DNA of 64,000 nucleotides, taken from assembly GCF_027107535.1 (NCBI RefSeq), contig NZ_CP114283.1, forward strand, positions 9,424,001 to 9,488,000, written 5' to 3'. The notes under the pieces are model-generated. The model searched no databases, was not told the DNA's origin, and was given only the letters and a program-made list of their open reading frames with translations. Positions within the stretch are counted from its first letter, which is position 1, and each line of letters starts with the position of its first letter. The position numbers and the translations under genes are program-made. This DNA comes from Streptomyces aurantiacus (GTDB lineage Bacteria; Actinomycetota; Actinomycetes; Streptomycetales; Streptomycetaceae). Shown here one piece after another: positions 9,322 to 17,219 of this stretch.

Positions 9322-10311
9322 ATGGCCAAGAAGCGACCCCAGACCAAGGCCAAGCCGGCGCAGCCGAAGGCTGGGGCCCGCGCCGCCGGCGCCGACGGAC
9401 ACGTGCCGGTTGTCGGCGCACGCGAGCCCTGCCCCTGCGACAGCGGCCGCCGCTACAAGGCCTGTCACGGCCGCGCCGCCGCGCACGCCGTGACCGAGCT
9501 GGTGCACCGGCCCTTCGAGGGACTGCCGGGCGAGGGCGACTGGGTCGCGCTGCGCGAGCTGGTGCCCGCTGCCACCGTCGAGCTGCATCTCAAGGAGGCC
9601 CTCCCGGAGGGCGTTCCGTCGGTCACGCTCGCGACGGTGCTGCCGATGGCCTGGCCGGCGCTGCGCCGCGACGACGGTTCGGTCCTCATCGGCCTGCAGA
9701 ACGACACGGCGTCCGGTGACATCAGCCGCGACCTGGCCGACACCCTCCAGCGTGCGCTCACCGCCGAGCCCGGTACGCCGGTCCAGGGCCGCCGCGCCCC
9801 GAGCGACGGGGTGCGCCTCCAGGACCTCCTCGACCCCGAAGGCGCGTTCGAGCCAGTTGTGCACGCGGGTTTCGAGTTCTGGGTTCCGGACGCGCAGAAC
9901 TCGAACACGGAGGTGACCGCCTCCCTGGAGCGGGCCAACGCCGCCGCCATCCCGACGGTGAAGCTCACCGGTGTCGACGCGGCGTACTGGTGCGAGACCC
10001 CCGACAAGAACCACCTGCGCTGGGTCATGCCGCACCCGGAGGAGCAGCTTCTGGACGCCCTCGCGCGGCTGCACGCGGCGGGCCGGTCGAGCCTCGGCGA
10101 GGGCACCCGTCTCGTGGGTTCCTTCCGCGCCCACGGCCTCACCGTCCCCGTCTGGGACCTGCCGACAGGTGTCACGGCGGAGGACGTCGAGAAGCCCGCG
10201 TCCGAGTTCGCCGAGCGGCTCGCCGCCGCGCTGGCCACGGACACACCGCTCACCGCGGACGAGCGCCGGGCCCGCGGCGGCCTCACCAACCGCCAGGTCA
10301 CCCTCAGCTGA
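9322..10311 (+). CDS. DUF5926 family protein with SEC-C zinc motif
   Basis: 329 residues from ATG 9322, with GGGAG ten bases upstream. The N-terminus is Lys/Ala-rich (AKKRPQTKAKPAQPKAGARA). Residues about 40-55 form a SEC-C metal-binding motif (REPCPCDSGRRYKACHG, Cys-X-Cys-X8-Cys-His), as found at the C-terminus of SecA and in many nucleic-acid or ribosome-linked proteins. The rest is an actinobacterial domain of unknown function rich in conserved Trp/Pro (VLPMAWPALRRDDGSVLIGLQ). No signal peptide or membrane helix is seen, so it is cytoplasmic. It is monocistronic, with a strong hairpin 20 bases after its stop. The biochemical role is unknown. Confidence 0.85.
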   Translation: MAKKRPQTKAKPAQPKAGARAAGADGHVPVVGAREPCPCDSGRRYKACHGRAAAHAVTELVHRPFEGLPGEGDWVALRELVPAATVELHLKEALPEGVPSVTLATVLPMAWPALRRDDGSVLIGLQNDTASGDISRDLADTLQRALTAEPGTPVQGRRAPSDGVRLQDLLDPEGAFEPVVHAGFEFWVPDAQNSNTEVTASLERANAAAIPTVKLTGVDAAYWCETPDKNHLRWVMPHPEEQLLDALARLHAAGRSSLGEGTRLVGSFRAHGLTVPVWDLPTGVTAEDVEKPASEFAERLAAALATDTPLTADERRARGGLTNRQVTLS

Positions 10312-10330
10312 CACACAGCGGGCGCCCGGC

Positions 10331-10356
10331 CCCGGCTGACCGACCGGTCAGCCGGG
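10331..10356 (+). terminator. Hairpin terminator of the DUF5926 gene
   Basis: A 12-bp perfect inverted repeat (CCCGGCTGACCG and its complement) starts 20 bases after the stop codon. Confidence 0.7.
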
Positions 10357-10429
10357 CGACAGGCGTGCGGAGCGGGTGACTCCTGTCACAACTCCCGGCC
10401 GTCACAAGCGAATCGGTGTCCGAATAGCC

Positions 10430-10518
10430 GAGATCGAATTTGCGAACCGCCGATCTCTTGTTACCGTTTCTGTAGCCCGGTTGCTGGTGCATCCCCCGTC
10501 GCCAGCAACCGGGTCTTT
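10430..10518 (+). ncRNA. Possible small RNA with two hairpins and a 3' T run
   Basis: Between two convergent genes sit two stem-loops. One is GAGATCG/CGATCTC (10430-10457); the other is a 12-bp perfect stem CCCGGTTGCTGG/CCAGCAACCGGG (10476-10513). Each has a 14-base loop; the second loop holds CCCCC. TCTTTT follows, so the second hairpin is a genuine plus-strand intrinsic terminator. The DUF5926 gene already has a terminator upstream, so this one is left without a coding gene. A separate short transcript is the simplest reading. It could instead be a second terminator of the same gene. Confidence 0.4.
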
Positions 10519-10554
10519 TCATCTCCGGATGCGGGCCCGCCGTCGACGAAGTCC

Positions 10555-11259
10555 TCAACGCGCGGTCTGCGCAGGTGAGTTGCTCCCTGACCGCAGCAGC
10601 AGCGGCCCGTCGGCACCCTCCGCGAACTCAGCGACCGCCGTGTACGACGGCGCGTCCGCGGTCGTACGTTCCCGCGGCGTCTCGCACAACCCGGGCTCGT
10701 CGTCCGCGCCCACCACGCAGTGCATCCGCACGGTGCGGTCTCCGGGCGCCATGAGTGTCAGTACGGACGTGAGATCGTCACCGGTCGCGTTGCGGTAGTA
10801 GGTACGCGCCCAGGTCTCCCGCCCCTGTGTCAGCACGCACGTCTGTGCCTCGATACCGCCCGGCGAGGCGAGTTCGGGACCGCAGCGGGCCGCGGTGGCA
10901 AGCCCCACACCCAGTGCCAGAGGGTCCTCGGGCGCTGCGGCGGGCGAACCGGGCGCCCGGTCGTCGGTGCGGCCGGCGCCACGGGCCTCGTCGGGGAGAC
11001 GGCCTCCCGCGTCACTGCCGCCGCCGGAGGTCCGCCCGCCCGGAGCGCGGTCCGCGGAGGGAGCTCCGTGGCCCGAGGCTCGCAGGGCGTCGTCGGAGGC
11101 GTGTACGGACGTGTGTGCGGACGCGGGAGCCTTGCCGCCCGTCGGCCCCGCGGAGGCCACGGCGAGCGGAAGCGCGACCGTGAGCACGACGATGCCCGTG
11201 AGCATCATCAGGCGGACTCTTCGGGGGTCCAGGGGCCGTCCCCCGGAGTGACGCAGCAT
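10555..11259 (-). CDS. Hypothetical secreted or membrane-anchored protein
   Basis: 234 residues from ATG 11259. Residues about 15-40 form one hydrophobic segment (VRLMMLTGIVVLTVALPLAVASA) after a basic start, so it is a signal peptide or anchor. Residues 45-115 are low-complexity Gly/Ala/Pro/Ser/Asp, typical of a wall-spanning linker. The last 110 residues are compact, with three Cys (RCGPEL, AQTCVL, MHCVVG, plus LCETP near the end) that could form disulfides. I do not recognise the family. A neighbour 35 bases upstream on the same strand carries a prim-pol-like domain; the two may be one transcript. A TTG at 11280 would extend it by seven residues. Confidence 0.7.
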   Translation of the reverse strand: MLRHSGGRPLDPRRVRLMMLTGIVVLTVALPLAVASAGPTGGKAPASAHTSVHASDDALRASGHGAPSADRAPGGRTSGGGSDAGGRLPDEARGAGRTDDRAPGSPAAAPEDPLALGVGLATAARCGPELASPGGIEAQTCVLTQGRETWARTYYRNATGDDLTSVLTLMAPGDRTVRMHCVVGADDEPGLCETPRERTTADAPSYTAVAEFAEGADGPLLLRSGSNSPAQTAR

Positions 11260-11314
11260 GAAAGGGACGATAACGAGCAAGGCGGGCGCGCGGTGGGCCG
11301 CGCGCCCGAGTGCC

Positions 11315-11980
11315 CTACAACTCGGGGGCGCTCACACCCGTACGAGTGAGCGCCTCCACCACCGCGTCCACCACGGCCTCCACGTCGGGCACCCAGGGGG
11401 CGGCCGAACCGGGCAGTGGCGCCCTCTCCCAGCGGATCGCGCCCTGGCCGGTCTCGGACGGGGGCAGGGCCACATAGCCGCCCTCGCCGTGGAAGCGCAG
11501 CGAGCCCGGCACGAAGTCCTTTGCGTAGAGCAGTTCGCCCAACTGCTCCAGGGAGTACGGCTTCACGAGCAGCGCCCACCGCGTCGGGGATGCGATCACG
11601 GGACCGAGGCGCATTCCCGTGTGGTCGAGTGCGGCGAGCGCGCGGGCGGCCGCCGGTGCCGGCAGGCTCACCGCGCAGGGCGCCCTGCCTCCGGTGGCGA
11701 GGATGATCGGCGCCGTGGGCCGGTTCGTCCACCACCAGCGCGCCATGCGCTCGTCGGTGGTGGCCGCGAGGAGGCCGGGGTCGAAGGGATGGGCACCGGG
11801 CACCGTGCACTCCGGGTCCGGGCACCCGCATCGGGCCCGCCCCTCCGGGTCCGGGGCCACACCCGGCAGTACGGGCCACTCCCATGCGGTCGCGAAGGTC
11901 AGGGCCGCGCTGAGCATCTCAGGCCTCCCGTCGTTTCGCCTGGACAGGAGCCTGCGTCGCCTTCCGAGGATCTCGCGCAT
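11315..11980 (-). CDS. Bifunctional primase/polymerase (prim-pol) N-terminal-like protein
   Basis: 221 residues. It begins MREILGRRRRLLSRR, then LSAALTFATAWEWPVLPG, followed by a Cys/His cluster (RCGCPDPECTVPGAHPFDP) and WWWTNRPTAPIILATGG. This arrangement is typical of the actinobacterial family annotated as prim-pol domain proteins, derived from plasmid or phage replication primases. The catalytic acidic dyad of true prim-pol is not evident, so activity is doubtful. It is stand-alone and chromosomal, as in other Streptomyces. It diverges from a PP2C-like gene across a 460-base gap. Role unknown. Confidence 0.75.
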   Translation of the reverse strand: MREILGRRRRLLSRRNDGRPEMLSAALTFATAWEWPVLPGVAPDPEGRARCGCPDPECTVPGAHPFDPGLLAATTDERMARWWWTNRPTAPIILATGGRAPCAVSLPAPAAARALAALDHTGMRLGPVIASPTRWALLVKPYSLEQLGELLYAKDFVPGSLRFHGEGGYVALPPSETGQGAIRWERAPLPGSAAPWVPDVEAVVDAVVEALTRTGVSAPEL

Positions 11981-12442
11981 GTGCGCTCGTTCCTTTCCGT
12001 TGAACGCCGAGGAACCACATCACACCATGTGTCGATCACTTCACTGTGCGTATCCGCTGGCACATCACACCCTTGTCCGAGACAAGGGGAACCCCTATGG
12101 GCCGATCATTGGCTGCGTCCGCGTCCATACTGCGTGTGTCTGAAGCACGGGCATGGCGTGGGGTGGCGGCGCCTGGCGTTTACTGTCGCGCGTATTTCTA
12201 GCCGCCTCCGCCACGGGAGGATGGGGCACGGTCGTCAGTGGTTAAGACGCCCGGGTCCGTCGCCAGGTTCCGGGACCATCCCAACCACCCCTGGCCTTCA
12301 CCGAGTACGTACCCACCACGACCGCTGTGACGCTCTGTCGAGCAAGGCCAGTCGACCGCAATGCACCGAGACTCGAGTCAGTTTTCAGTCAACTTTACAT
12401 TCCCGCAGCGGCCCCACGGACACCAGGAATCCCGGCAGGACA
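11981..12442. other. Divergent intergenic region
   Basis: About 460 bases between the prim-pol-like gene and the PP2C-like gene, holding both promoters. At 12070-12088 there is an 8-bp perfect inverted repeat with a 3-base spacer (CCCTTGTC-CGA-GACAAGGG) that could be an operator for the minus-strand gene. The rest shows no coding potential I recognise. Confidence 0.5.
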
Positions 12443-13954
12443 ATGCTGGACATCCCCTTACGAGTGCGTGTACATGTGGAGACACTGCCAGCGGCGCAGA
12501 ATGACATGGGGGTTTGCGATGCTATTGAGCAATACGCACCGGTCGGAAAGCCGGACACCATGAACGCCCCTCACCTCCCGAAAGTGGCCGGAATCGATTC
12601 AACGGTTCCGGCACCCGCACACACTGTCGCGCCTACACGTGCCACCACGGGTCCCGAACCGACCGCTTCGCCCCACGCGCCCAGTGCCGTTCTCCAGGAC
12701 AGACTCGCAGGCTGGGTCTCGGATCTCACCACTCTGCACGAGCTCACCGAGCGGCTGGCACGCACCGCCTCACTGGCGGACGCACTCCAGGAACTGCTGC
12801 GCGCCGGAGCCGCCCTCGTGGGCGCCCGGCGCGGCCTCGTGGTGCTGGAACCGGGCGACGGACTCGGCCCGGACACGACGATCGGTCTGGGGCTGGCCCG
12901 AGCCGATCTGGGCCACATCGAGACCGTCCCGCGCAGCTCCATGTCGTACGGCAAGATCCTCGACGGACTCCCCGGGGGCGAGGGCGAGATCGCCCAGCCC
13001 GACCTGCTCTCCGAGGACGGGCTCGACCCGCGGCACCGCGAGGTGGCCGCCCGGCTCGGCTACGCCGCGAGCTACGCGCTGCCGTTGGCCACGGAGGCGG
13101 CCGGCCGGCTGGGCGCCGCCGTGTGGCTCTACGACGAGCCGGCCGAGCCGGTCGAACGGCAGCGCCACCTGGTCGGCCTCTACACGGGGTACGCGGCCGA
13201 GCACCTGGCCCGCCTGGTGGAACTGGAGCGCACGCGCGCGTGCATGGCGACCATCTCGGAGGAGCTGCTTCCCTCCCGGCTGCCCCGCGTCTCCGGAGTC
13301 CAGCTCGCCGCACGGCACCGCACGGGTCCGCGCGGCGGCGGCGACTGGTACGACGCGCTGCCGCTGCCGGACGCCGCCCTCGGCCTCGCCGTCGGGTCCG
13401 TCACCGGTTCGGGCCCCAGCGCCGTCGCGGCGATGGGCCGGCTGAGGGCCTCGCTGCGGGCGTACGCGGTGATGGAGGGCGAGGACCCCGTCGCCGTCCT
13501 GTCCGACCTGGAACTGCTGCTCAGGCTCACCGAGCCGGCCCGCTCCGCCACCGCCCTGTTCGCGTACTGCGAGCCCGCGCTGCGCAAGATCACACTGGCC
13601 GGGGCCGGGCACAGCCCTCCGCTGGTGATCGGCGAGCGGCGCACCGAGTACGTGGAGACGTCGGTCTCGGCACCGCTGGGGATGCTCGCCTGCTGGGAGG
13701 CGCCGAGCGTGGAGTTCCAGGCGGAGGCCGGAGAGACGGTTCTGCTGTATACCGACGGGCTGCTGCACCGCACCGGCGATCCCATGGACCGGGCCTTCTC
13801 GCGGCTGCACGCGGCCGCCGCGAGCGTGCCCAGGGCGCTGCGCGCGGATCCGGGCGCCGTCGCCGACCACGTCCTGCGGAGTGTGCTGCCCGACGGCCTC
13901 GCCGACGCCGACAGTGACGAGGACGTGGTACTCCTCGCGGCCCGGTTCGAGTGA
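12443..13954 (+). CDS. GAF-SpoIIE (PP2C-like) protein, probable pseudophosphatase
   Basis: 503 residues if started at ATG 12443; a later ATG at 12560 would give 464. Upstream residues (MLDIPLRVRVHVETLPAAQN) look like real protein, so I prefer the earlier start; codon 6 is then TTA. Residues about 90-245 are a GAF-like sensor (LHELTERLARTASLADALQE). Residues about 265-503 have a SpoIIE fold. GGDWYD keeps the first metal ligand and EDVVLLAARF the last. The central motif, normally GDVxGHG, reads GSVTGSG, so the metal-binding Asp is replaced by Ser. Catalysis is therefore doubtful and the protein may only bind its phosphoprotein partner. It is monocistronic. Confidence 0.85.
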   Translation: MLDIPLRVRVHVETLPAAQNDMGVCDAIEQYAPVGKPDTMNAPHLPKVAGIDSTVPAPAHTVAPTRATTGPEPTASPHAPSAVLQDRLAGWVSDLTTLHELTERLARTASLADALQELLRAGAALVGARRGLVVLEPGDGLGPDTTIGLGLARADLGHIETVPRSSMSYGKILDGLPGGEGEIAQPDLLSEDGLDPRHREVAARLGYAASYALPLATEAAGRLGAAVWLYDEPAEPVERQRHLVGLYTGYAAEHLARLVELERTRACMATISEELLPSRLPRVSGVQLAARHRTGPRGGGDWYDALPLPDAALGLAVGSVTGSGPSAVAAMGRLRASLRAYAVMEGEDPVAVLSDLELLLRLTEPARSATALFAYCEPALRKITLAGAGHSPPLVIGERRTEYVETSVSAPLGMLACWEAPSVEFQAEAGETVLLYTDGLLHRTGDPMDRAFSRLHAAAASVPRALRADPGAVADHVLRSVLPDGLADADSDEDVVLLAARFE

Positions 13955-14064
13955 GCCGCACGTCTCGCGGGTGAGCCGCACGTCATCAGGTCTTCCGGCC
14001 CTGGGCGTCCTTCCGTACGACCGTACGATGGAGGGCGTCCAGAGTCGTATCGAGGAGGCAGATC

Positions 14065-15552
14065 GTGTCGGAGGCGCTCAACCCGGAGACCCCGGAAGCC
14101 GTGCTTGAAGAGGCCGCCGACCAGGCGGACGGAGAAGAGCCCGTCAAGCAGCGCAAGAACGGCCTGTACCCGGGCGTGTCCGACGAGCTGGCCGAGAGCA
14201 TGAAGTCCGGCTGGGCCGACACGGAGCTGCACGGCCTGGAGCCGATCCCGCAGGCCGCCCACACGGCCGCCCGCCGCGCCGCGCTCTCCGCGCGCTTCCC
14301 GGGCGAGCGCCTGGTGATCCCCGCGGGCAACCTGAAGACCCGTTCGAACGACACGGAGTACCCGTTCCGTGCCTCGGTCGAATACGCGTATCTGACCGGC
14401 AACCTCACCGAGGACGGCGTCCTGGTGCTGGAGCCGACCTCGGACGGCCACCGGGCCACGCTCTACCTGCTGCCGCGCTCCGACCGTGAGAACGGCGAGT
14501 TCTGGCTCTCCGGCCAGGGCGAACTGTGGGTCGGCCGCCGCCACTCCCTGACCGAGGCCGAGCAGCTGTACGGCATTCCGGCCTCGGACGTCCGCGAGCT
14601 GCCCGACAGGCTGCGCGAGGCGACCGGCCCGGTCCGTGTCGTCCGCGGCCACGACGCCGCCGTCGAGTCCGCGCTCACCGACAAGGTCACCGCGGAGCGC
14701 GACGCCGAACTGCGGGTCTTCCTCTCCGAGGCCCGCCTCGTCAAGGACGAGTTCGAGGCCGGCGAACTGCAGAAGGCGGTCGACTCGACCGTGCGCGGCT
14801 TCGAGGACGTCGTGCGGGTCCTGGACCGTGCCGAGGCGACCAGCGAGCGCTACATCGAGGGCACGTTCTTCCTGCGCGCGCGGGTCGAGGGCAACGACAT
14901 CGGCTACGGCTCGATCTGCGCGGCGGGACCGCACGCGTGCACCCTGCACTGGGTGCGCAACGACGGCCCCGTGCGCTCCGGGGACCTGCTGCTGCTGGAC
15001 GCGGGCGTGGAGACCCACACGCTCTACACGGCCGACGTCACGCGGACACTGCCGGTGAACGGCACGTACAGCGAGATCCAGAAGAAGATCTACGACGCCG
15101 TCTACGAGGCCCAGGAGGCCGGTATCGCGGCCGTGCGGCCGGGCGCCAAGTACCGGGACTTCCACGACGCCTCGCAGCGCGTGCTGGCCGAGAAGCTCGT
15201 CGGGTGGGGGCTCGTCGAGGGCCCGGTCGAGCGGGTCCTGGAGCTGGGCCTGCAGCGCCGCTGGACGCTGCACGGCACCGGTCACATGCTCGGCATGGAC
15301 GTCCACGACTGCGCGGTCGCGCGGACCGAGACGTACGTGGACGGCACGCTGGAGCCGGGCATGTGCCTGACCGTCGAACCGGGGCTGTACTTCCAGGCGG
15401 ACGACCTGACCGTGCCGGAGGAGTACCGCGGCATCGGTGTGCGCATCGAGGACGACATCCTCGTCACCGAGGACGGCAACAGGAACCTCTCCGACGGGCT
15501 GCCCCGCCGCTCCGACGAGGTCGAGGCGTGGATGGCTTCGCTGAAGGGCTGA
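14065..15552 (+). CDS. Xaa-Pro aminopeptidase (aminopeptidase P, M24B)
   Basis: 495 residues from GTG 14065, preceded by GAGGAGG. It removes N-terminal residues that precede proline. An N-terminal aminopeptidase-P domain (about 55-210) is followed by a pita-bread catalytic domain (about 235-480). The five metal ligands are visible: the two Asp in LLLDAGVETHTLYTADVTRT, His in HGTGHMLGMDVHD, Glu in CLTVEPGLYF and Glu in GIGVRIEDDILV. These bind two Mn. No signal peptide is seen, so it is cytoplasmic. The start differs from E. coli PepP by an acidic 40-residue extension. It ends with a strong terminator, so is monocistronic. Confidence 0.93.
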   Translation: MSEALNPETPEAVLEEAADQADGEEPVKQRKNGLYPGVSDELAESMKSGWADTELHGLEPIPQAAHTAARRAALSARFPGERLVIPAGNLKTRSNDTEYPFRASVEYAYLTGNLTEDGVLVLEPTSDGHRATLYLLPRSDRENGEFWLSGQGELWVGRRHSLTEAEQLYGIPASDVRELPDRLREATGPVRVVRGHDAAVESALTDKVTAERDAELRVFLSEARLVKDEFEAGELQKAVDSTVRGFEDVVRVLDRAEATSERYIEGTFFLRARVEGNDIGYGSICAAGPHACTLHWVRNDGPVRSGDLLLLDAGVETHTLYTADVTRTLPVNGTYSEIQKKIYDAVYEAQEAGIAAVRPGAKYRDFHDASQRVLAEKLVGWGLVEGPVERVLELGLQRRWTLHGTGHMLGMDVHDCAVARTETYVDGTLEPGMCLTVEPGLYFQADDLTVPEEYRGIGVRIEDDILVTEDGNRNLSDGLPRRSDEVEAWMASLKG

Positions 15553-15564
15553 TACGAAACCGAT

Positions 15565-15598
15565 GGCCGGGTACCAGTGGGGTGCCCGGCCGTTTTTT
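15565..15598 (+). terminator. Intrinsic terminator of aminopeptidase P gene
   Basis: An 11-bp stem (GGCCGGGTACC, one wobble) with a 5-base loop is followed directly by GTTTTTT, 13 bases after the stop. Confidence 0.9.
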
Positions 15599-15678
15599 CG
15601 TCCTCGGGTGACCTGCGGCTCGGCGCGCGGGCCTCATGGCCCCCGCGAGGGCCCGTCGCACGTGAGGGGAACTGATCG

Positions 15679-17046
15679 GTGGACTCGTTCTGGGCCGGTG
15701 TCGGTGTCGACCTCCATCTCGAACCCGACGCGGCCGACGGGCGCAGAGCCGGGCTCGAACGGGCGCTGCGCGACGCCGTGCGGGACGGGCGGCTGGCCCC
15801 CGGGACGCGGCTGCCGGCGACACGGCGGCTCGCGGACGAGCTCGGGATCTCGCGGGGCACGGCCAAGGCTGCGTACGACCAGCTCGTCGCCGAGGGGTAC
15901 CTCAAGGCACGGCAGGGGGCCGGCACGCAGGTCGCCTCGCTGCCCTCCGCGAAGGCGGCCGCTCCAGGGACGGCGGCACGCGCGCGTGCGCCCCGTTTCG
16001 ATCTGCGGCCCGGCAGCCCCGACGTCGGTACGTTCCCGGCGGCGGCCTGGCTGCGGGCGCTGCGCCGGGCCATCGCGAACGCGCCCTCCGTGGCGTACGA
16101 CTACGGGGATCCGCGGGGCCGGATCGAACTGCGGACGGCCCTGTCGGGGTACCTGGGGCGGGCGCGCGGGGTGATCGCGCCGCCCGAGCGGATCGTCGTC
16201 ACGTCGGGATACGTGCAGGGGCTCGCGCTCCTCACACGGGTACTGGACGGTGGCGCGATCGCCATGGAGGACCCCGGGCTGCCCTTCCACCGGGACGTGG
16301 TCCGGCACAACGGCGGGGCGGTGGTTCCCGCGGAGGTCGACGAACGGGGCGTGCGCGTGCGGGGGTTGGGTGACGCGGCGGCCGTCGTCGTCACGCCCGC
16401 GCACCAGTATCCGACCGGGGTGACCCTGCACCCGGAGCGGCGACGGGCCCTCACGGACTGGGCACGCGCGCGTGGAGGGGTGATCGTGGAGGACGACTAC
16501 GACGGGGAGTTCCGCTACGACCGGCAGCCCGTGGGCGCTCTCCAGGGCATGGCACCGGGGCAGGTGGCCTACCTGGGAACGGCGTCCAAGACACTCGGGC
16601 CCGCGCTGCGGCTCGGCTGGATGGTGCTGCCGCCGCACCTGGCCGACGCGGTCACCGACGCCAAGCTGCACAGCGACCACCACACCGAGTCCATCGGTCA
16701 GTTGGCGCTCGCCGAGCTGATCACCAGCCACGCCTACGACCGGCACGTGCGCGCGTGCCGGCTGCGATACCGGCGTCGCCGGGACCAGCTGCTGGACCGG
16801 CTGGGCGCGCGGCGCGGTGTACGGGGCATCGCCGCGGGGCTGCACGCGCTGGTCGACGTGACGGACGAGGGGGCGGCGATGGCGCGGGCCGCGGAGATGG
16901 GGCTCGCGGTGGGATGCCTGGGCGAGCACTGGCACAGTCCGGGTGACGGCCGACCGCAGGGGCTCGTGGTCGGGTACGGGACGCCTCGGGAGCGGGTCTA
17001 CCCGGAGGCGCTGGAAGTGCTGGGCAAGGTGCTGGAGGAGGTCTGA
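15679..17046 (+). CDS. MocR/PdxR-type transcriptional regulator (GntR-aminotransferase fusion)
   Basis: 455 residues. A GntR winged helix occupies residues about 20-90 (GRLAPGTRLPATRRLADELG, SRGTAKAAYDQLVAEGYL). A fold-type I aminotransferase-like domain follows to the end, with PLP-binding features AYDYGDPRGRIELR, VEDDYDGEFRYDRQP and the Schiff-base Lys in YLGTASKTLGPALRLGW. MocR proteins use PLP or an amine as effector. The next gene downstream, 174 bases away on the same strand, is an MFS transporter, and a pair of direct repeats lies in the gap, so it probably controls that exporter. Effector unknown; PdxR-like control of vitamin B6 synthesis is possible but no pdx genes are nearby. Confidence 0.9.
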   Translation: MDSFWAGVGVDLHLEPDAADGRRAGLERALRDAVRDGRLAPGTRLPATRRLADELGISRGTAKAAYDQLVAEGYLKARQGAGTQVASLPSAKAAAPGTAARARAPRFDLRPGSPDVGTFPAAAWLRALRRAIANAPSVAYDYGDPRGRIELRTALSGYLGRARGVIAPPERIVVTSGYVQGLALLTRVLDGGAIAMEDPGLPFHRDVVRHNGGAVVPAEVDERGVRVRGLGDAAAVVVTPAHQYPTGVTLHPERRRALTDWARARGGVIVEDDYDGEFRYDRQPVGALQGMAPGQVAYLGTASKTLGPALRLGWMVLPPHLADAVTDAKLHSDHHTESIGQLALAELITSHAYDRHVRACRLRYRRRRDQLLDRLGARRGVRGIAAGLHALVDVTDEGAAMARAAEMGLAVGCLGEHWHSPGDGRPQGLVVGYGTPRERVYPEALEVLGKVLEEV

Positions 17047-17151
17047 GCCGGGGGTGACGCAGGGCGGGGGTGCCCCGCCGGACACCGGCAGCAGGCATCC
17101 CGACAGGCCCCCCTGGCCCCACTGACCTGCCCTCGCGGGCCTTCGCCCGGA

Positions 17152-17183
17152 ATTGGACCATAGAACAGCACGAATATTGGGCC
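17152..17183 (+). promoter_or_regulatory. Direct repeats, candidate MocR operator for the MFS gene
   Basis: ATTGGACC (17152-17159) and ATTGGGCC (17176-17183) are direct repeats 24 bases apart, 37 bases before the MFS start. MocR dimers commonly bind direct repeats on one DNA face, so this is a plausible target. The match is short and unproven. Confidence 0.35.
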
Positions 17184-17219
17184 TGTATGGCAGCCCACTG
17201 CGCCCATAGCGTCGTCACC

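Noticed and set aside
12231..12290. Sequence resembling a tRNA D arm (CAGTGGTTAAGACGCC)
   Set aside because: No matching anticodon stem or acceptor stem was found, so it is not called a tRNA.
11258..12442. Long plus frame open upstream of the PP2C-like gene
   Set aside because: The frame overlaps the minus-strand prim-pol-like gene and shows no domain; high GC gives long open frames by chance.
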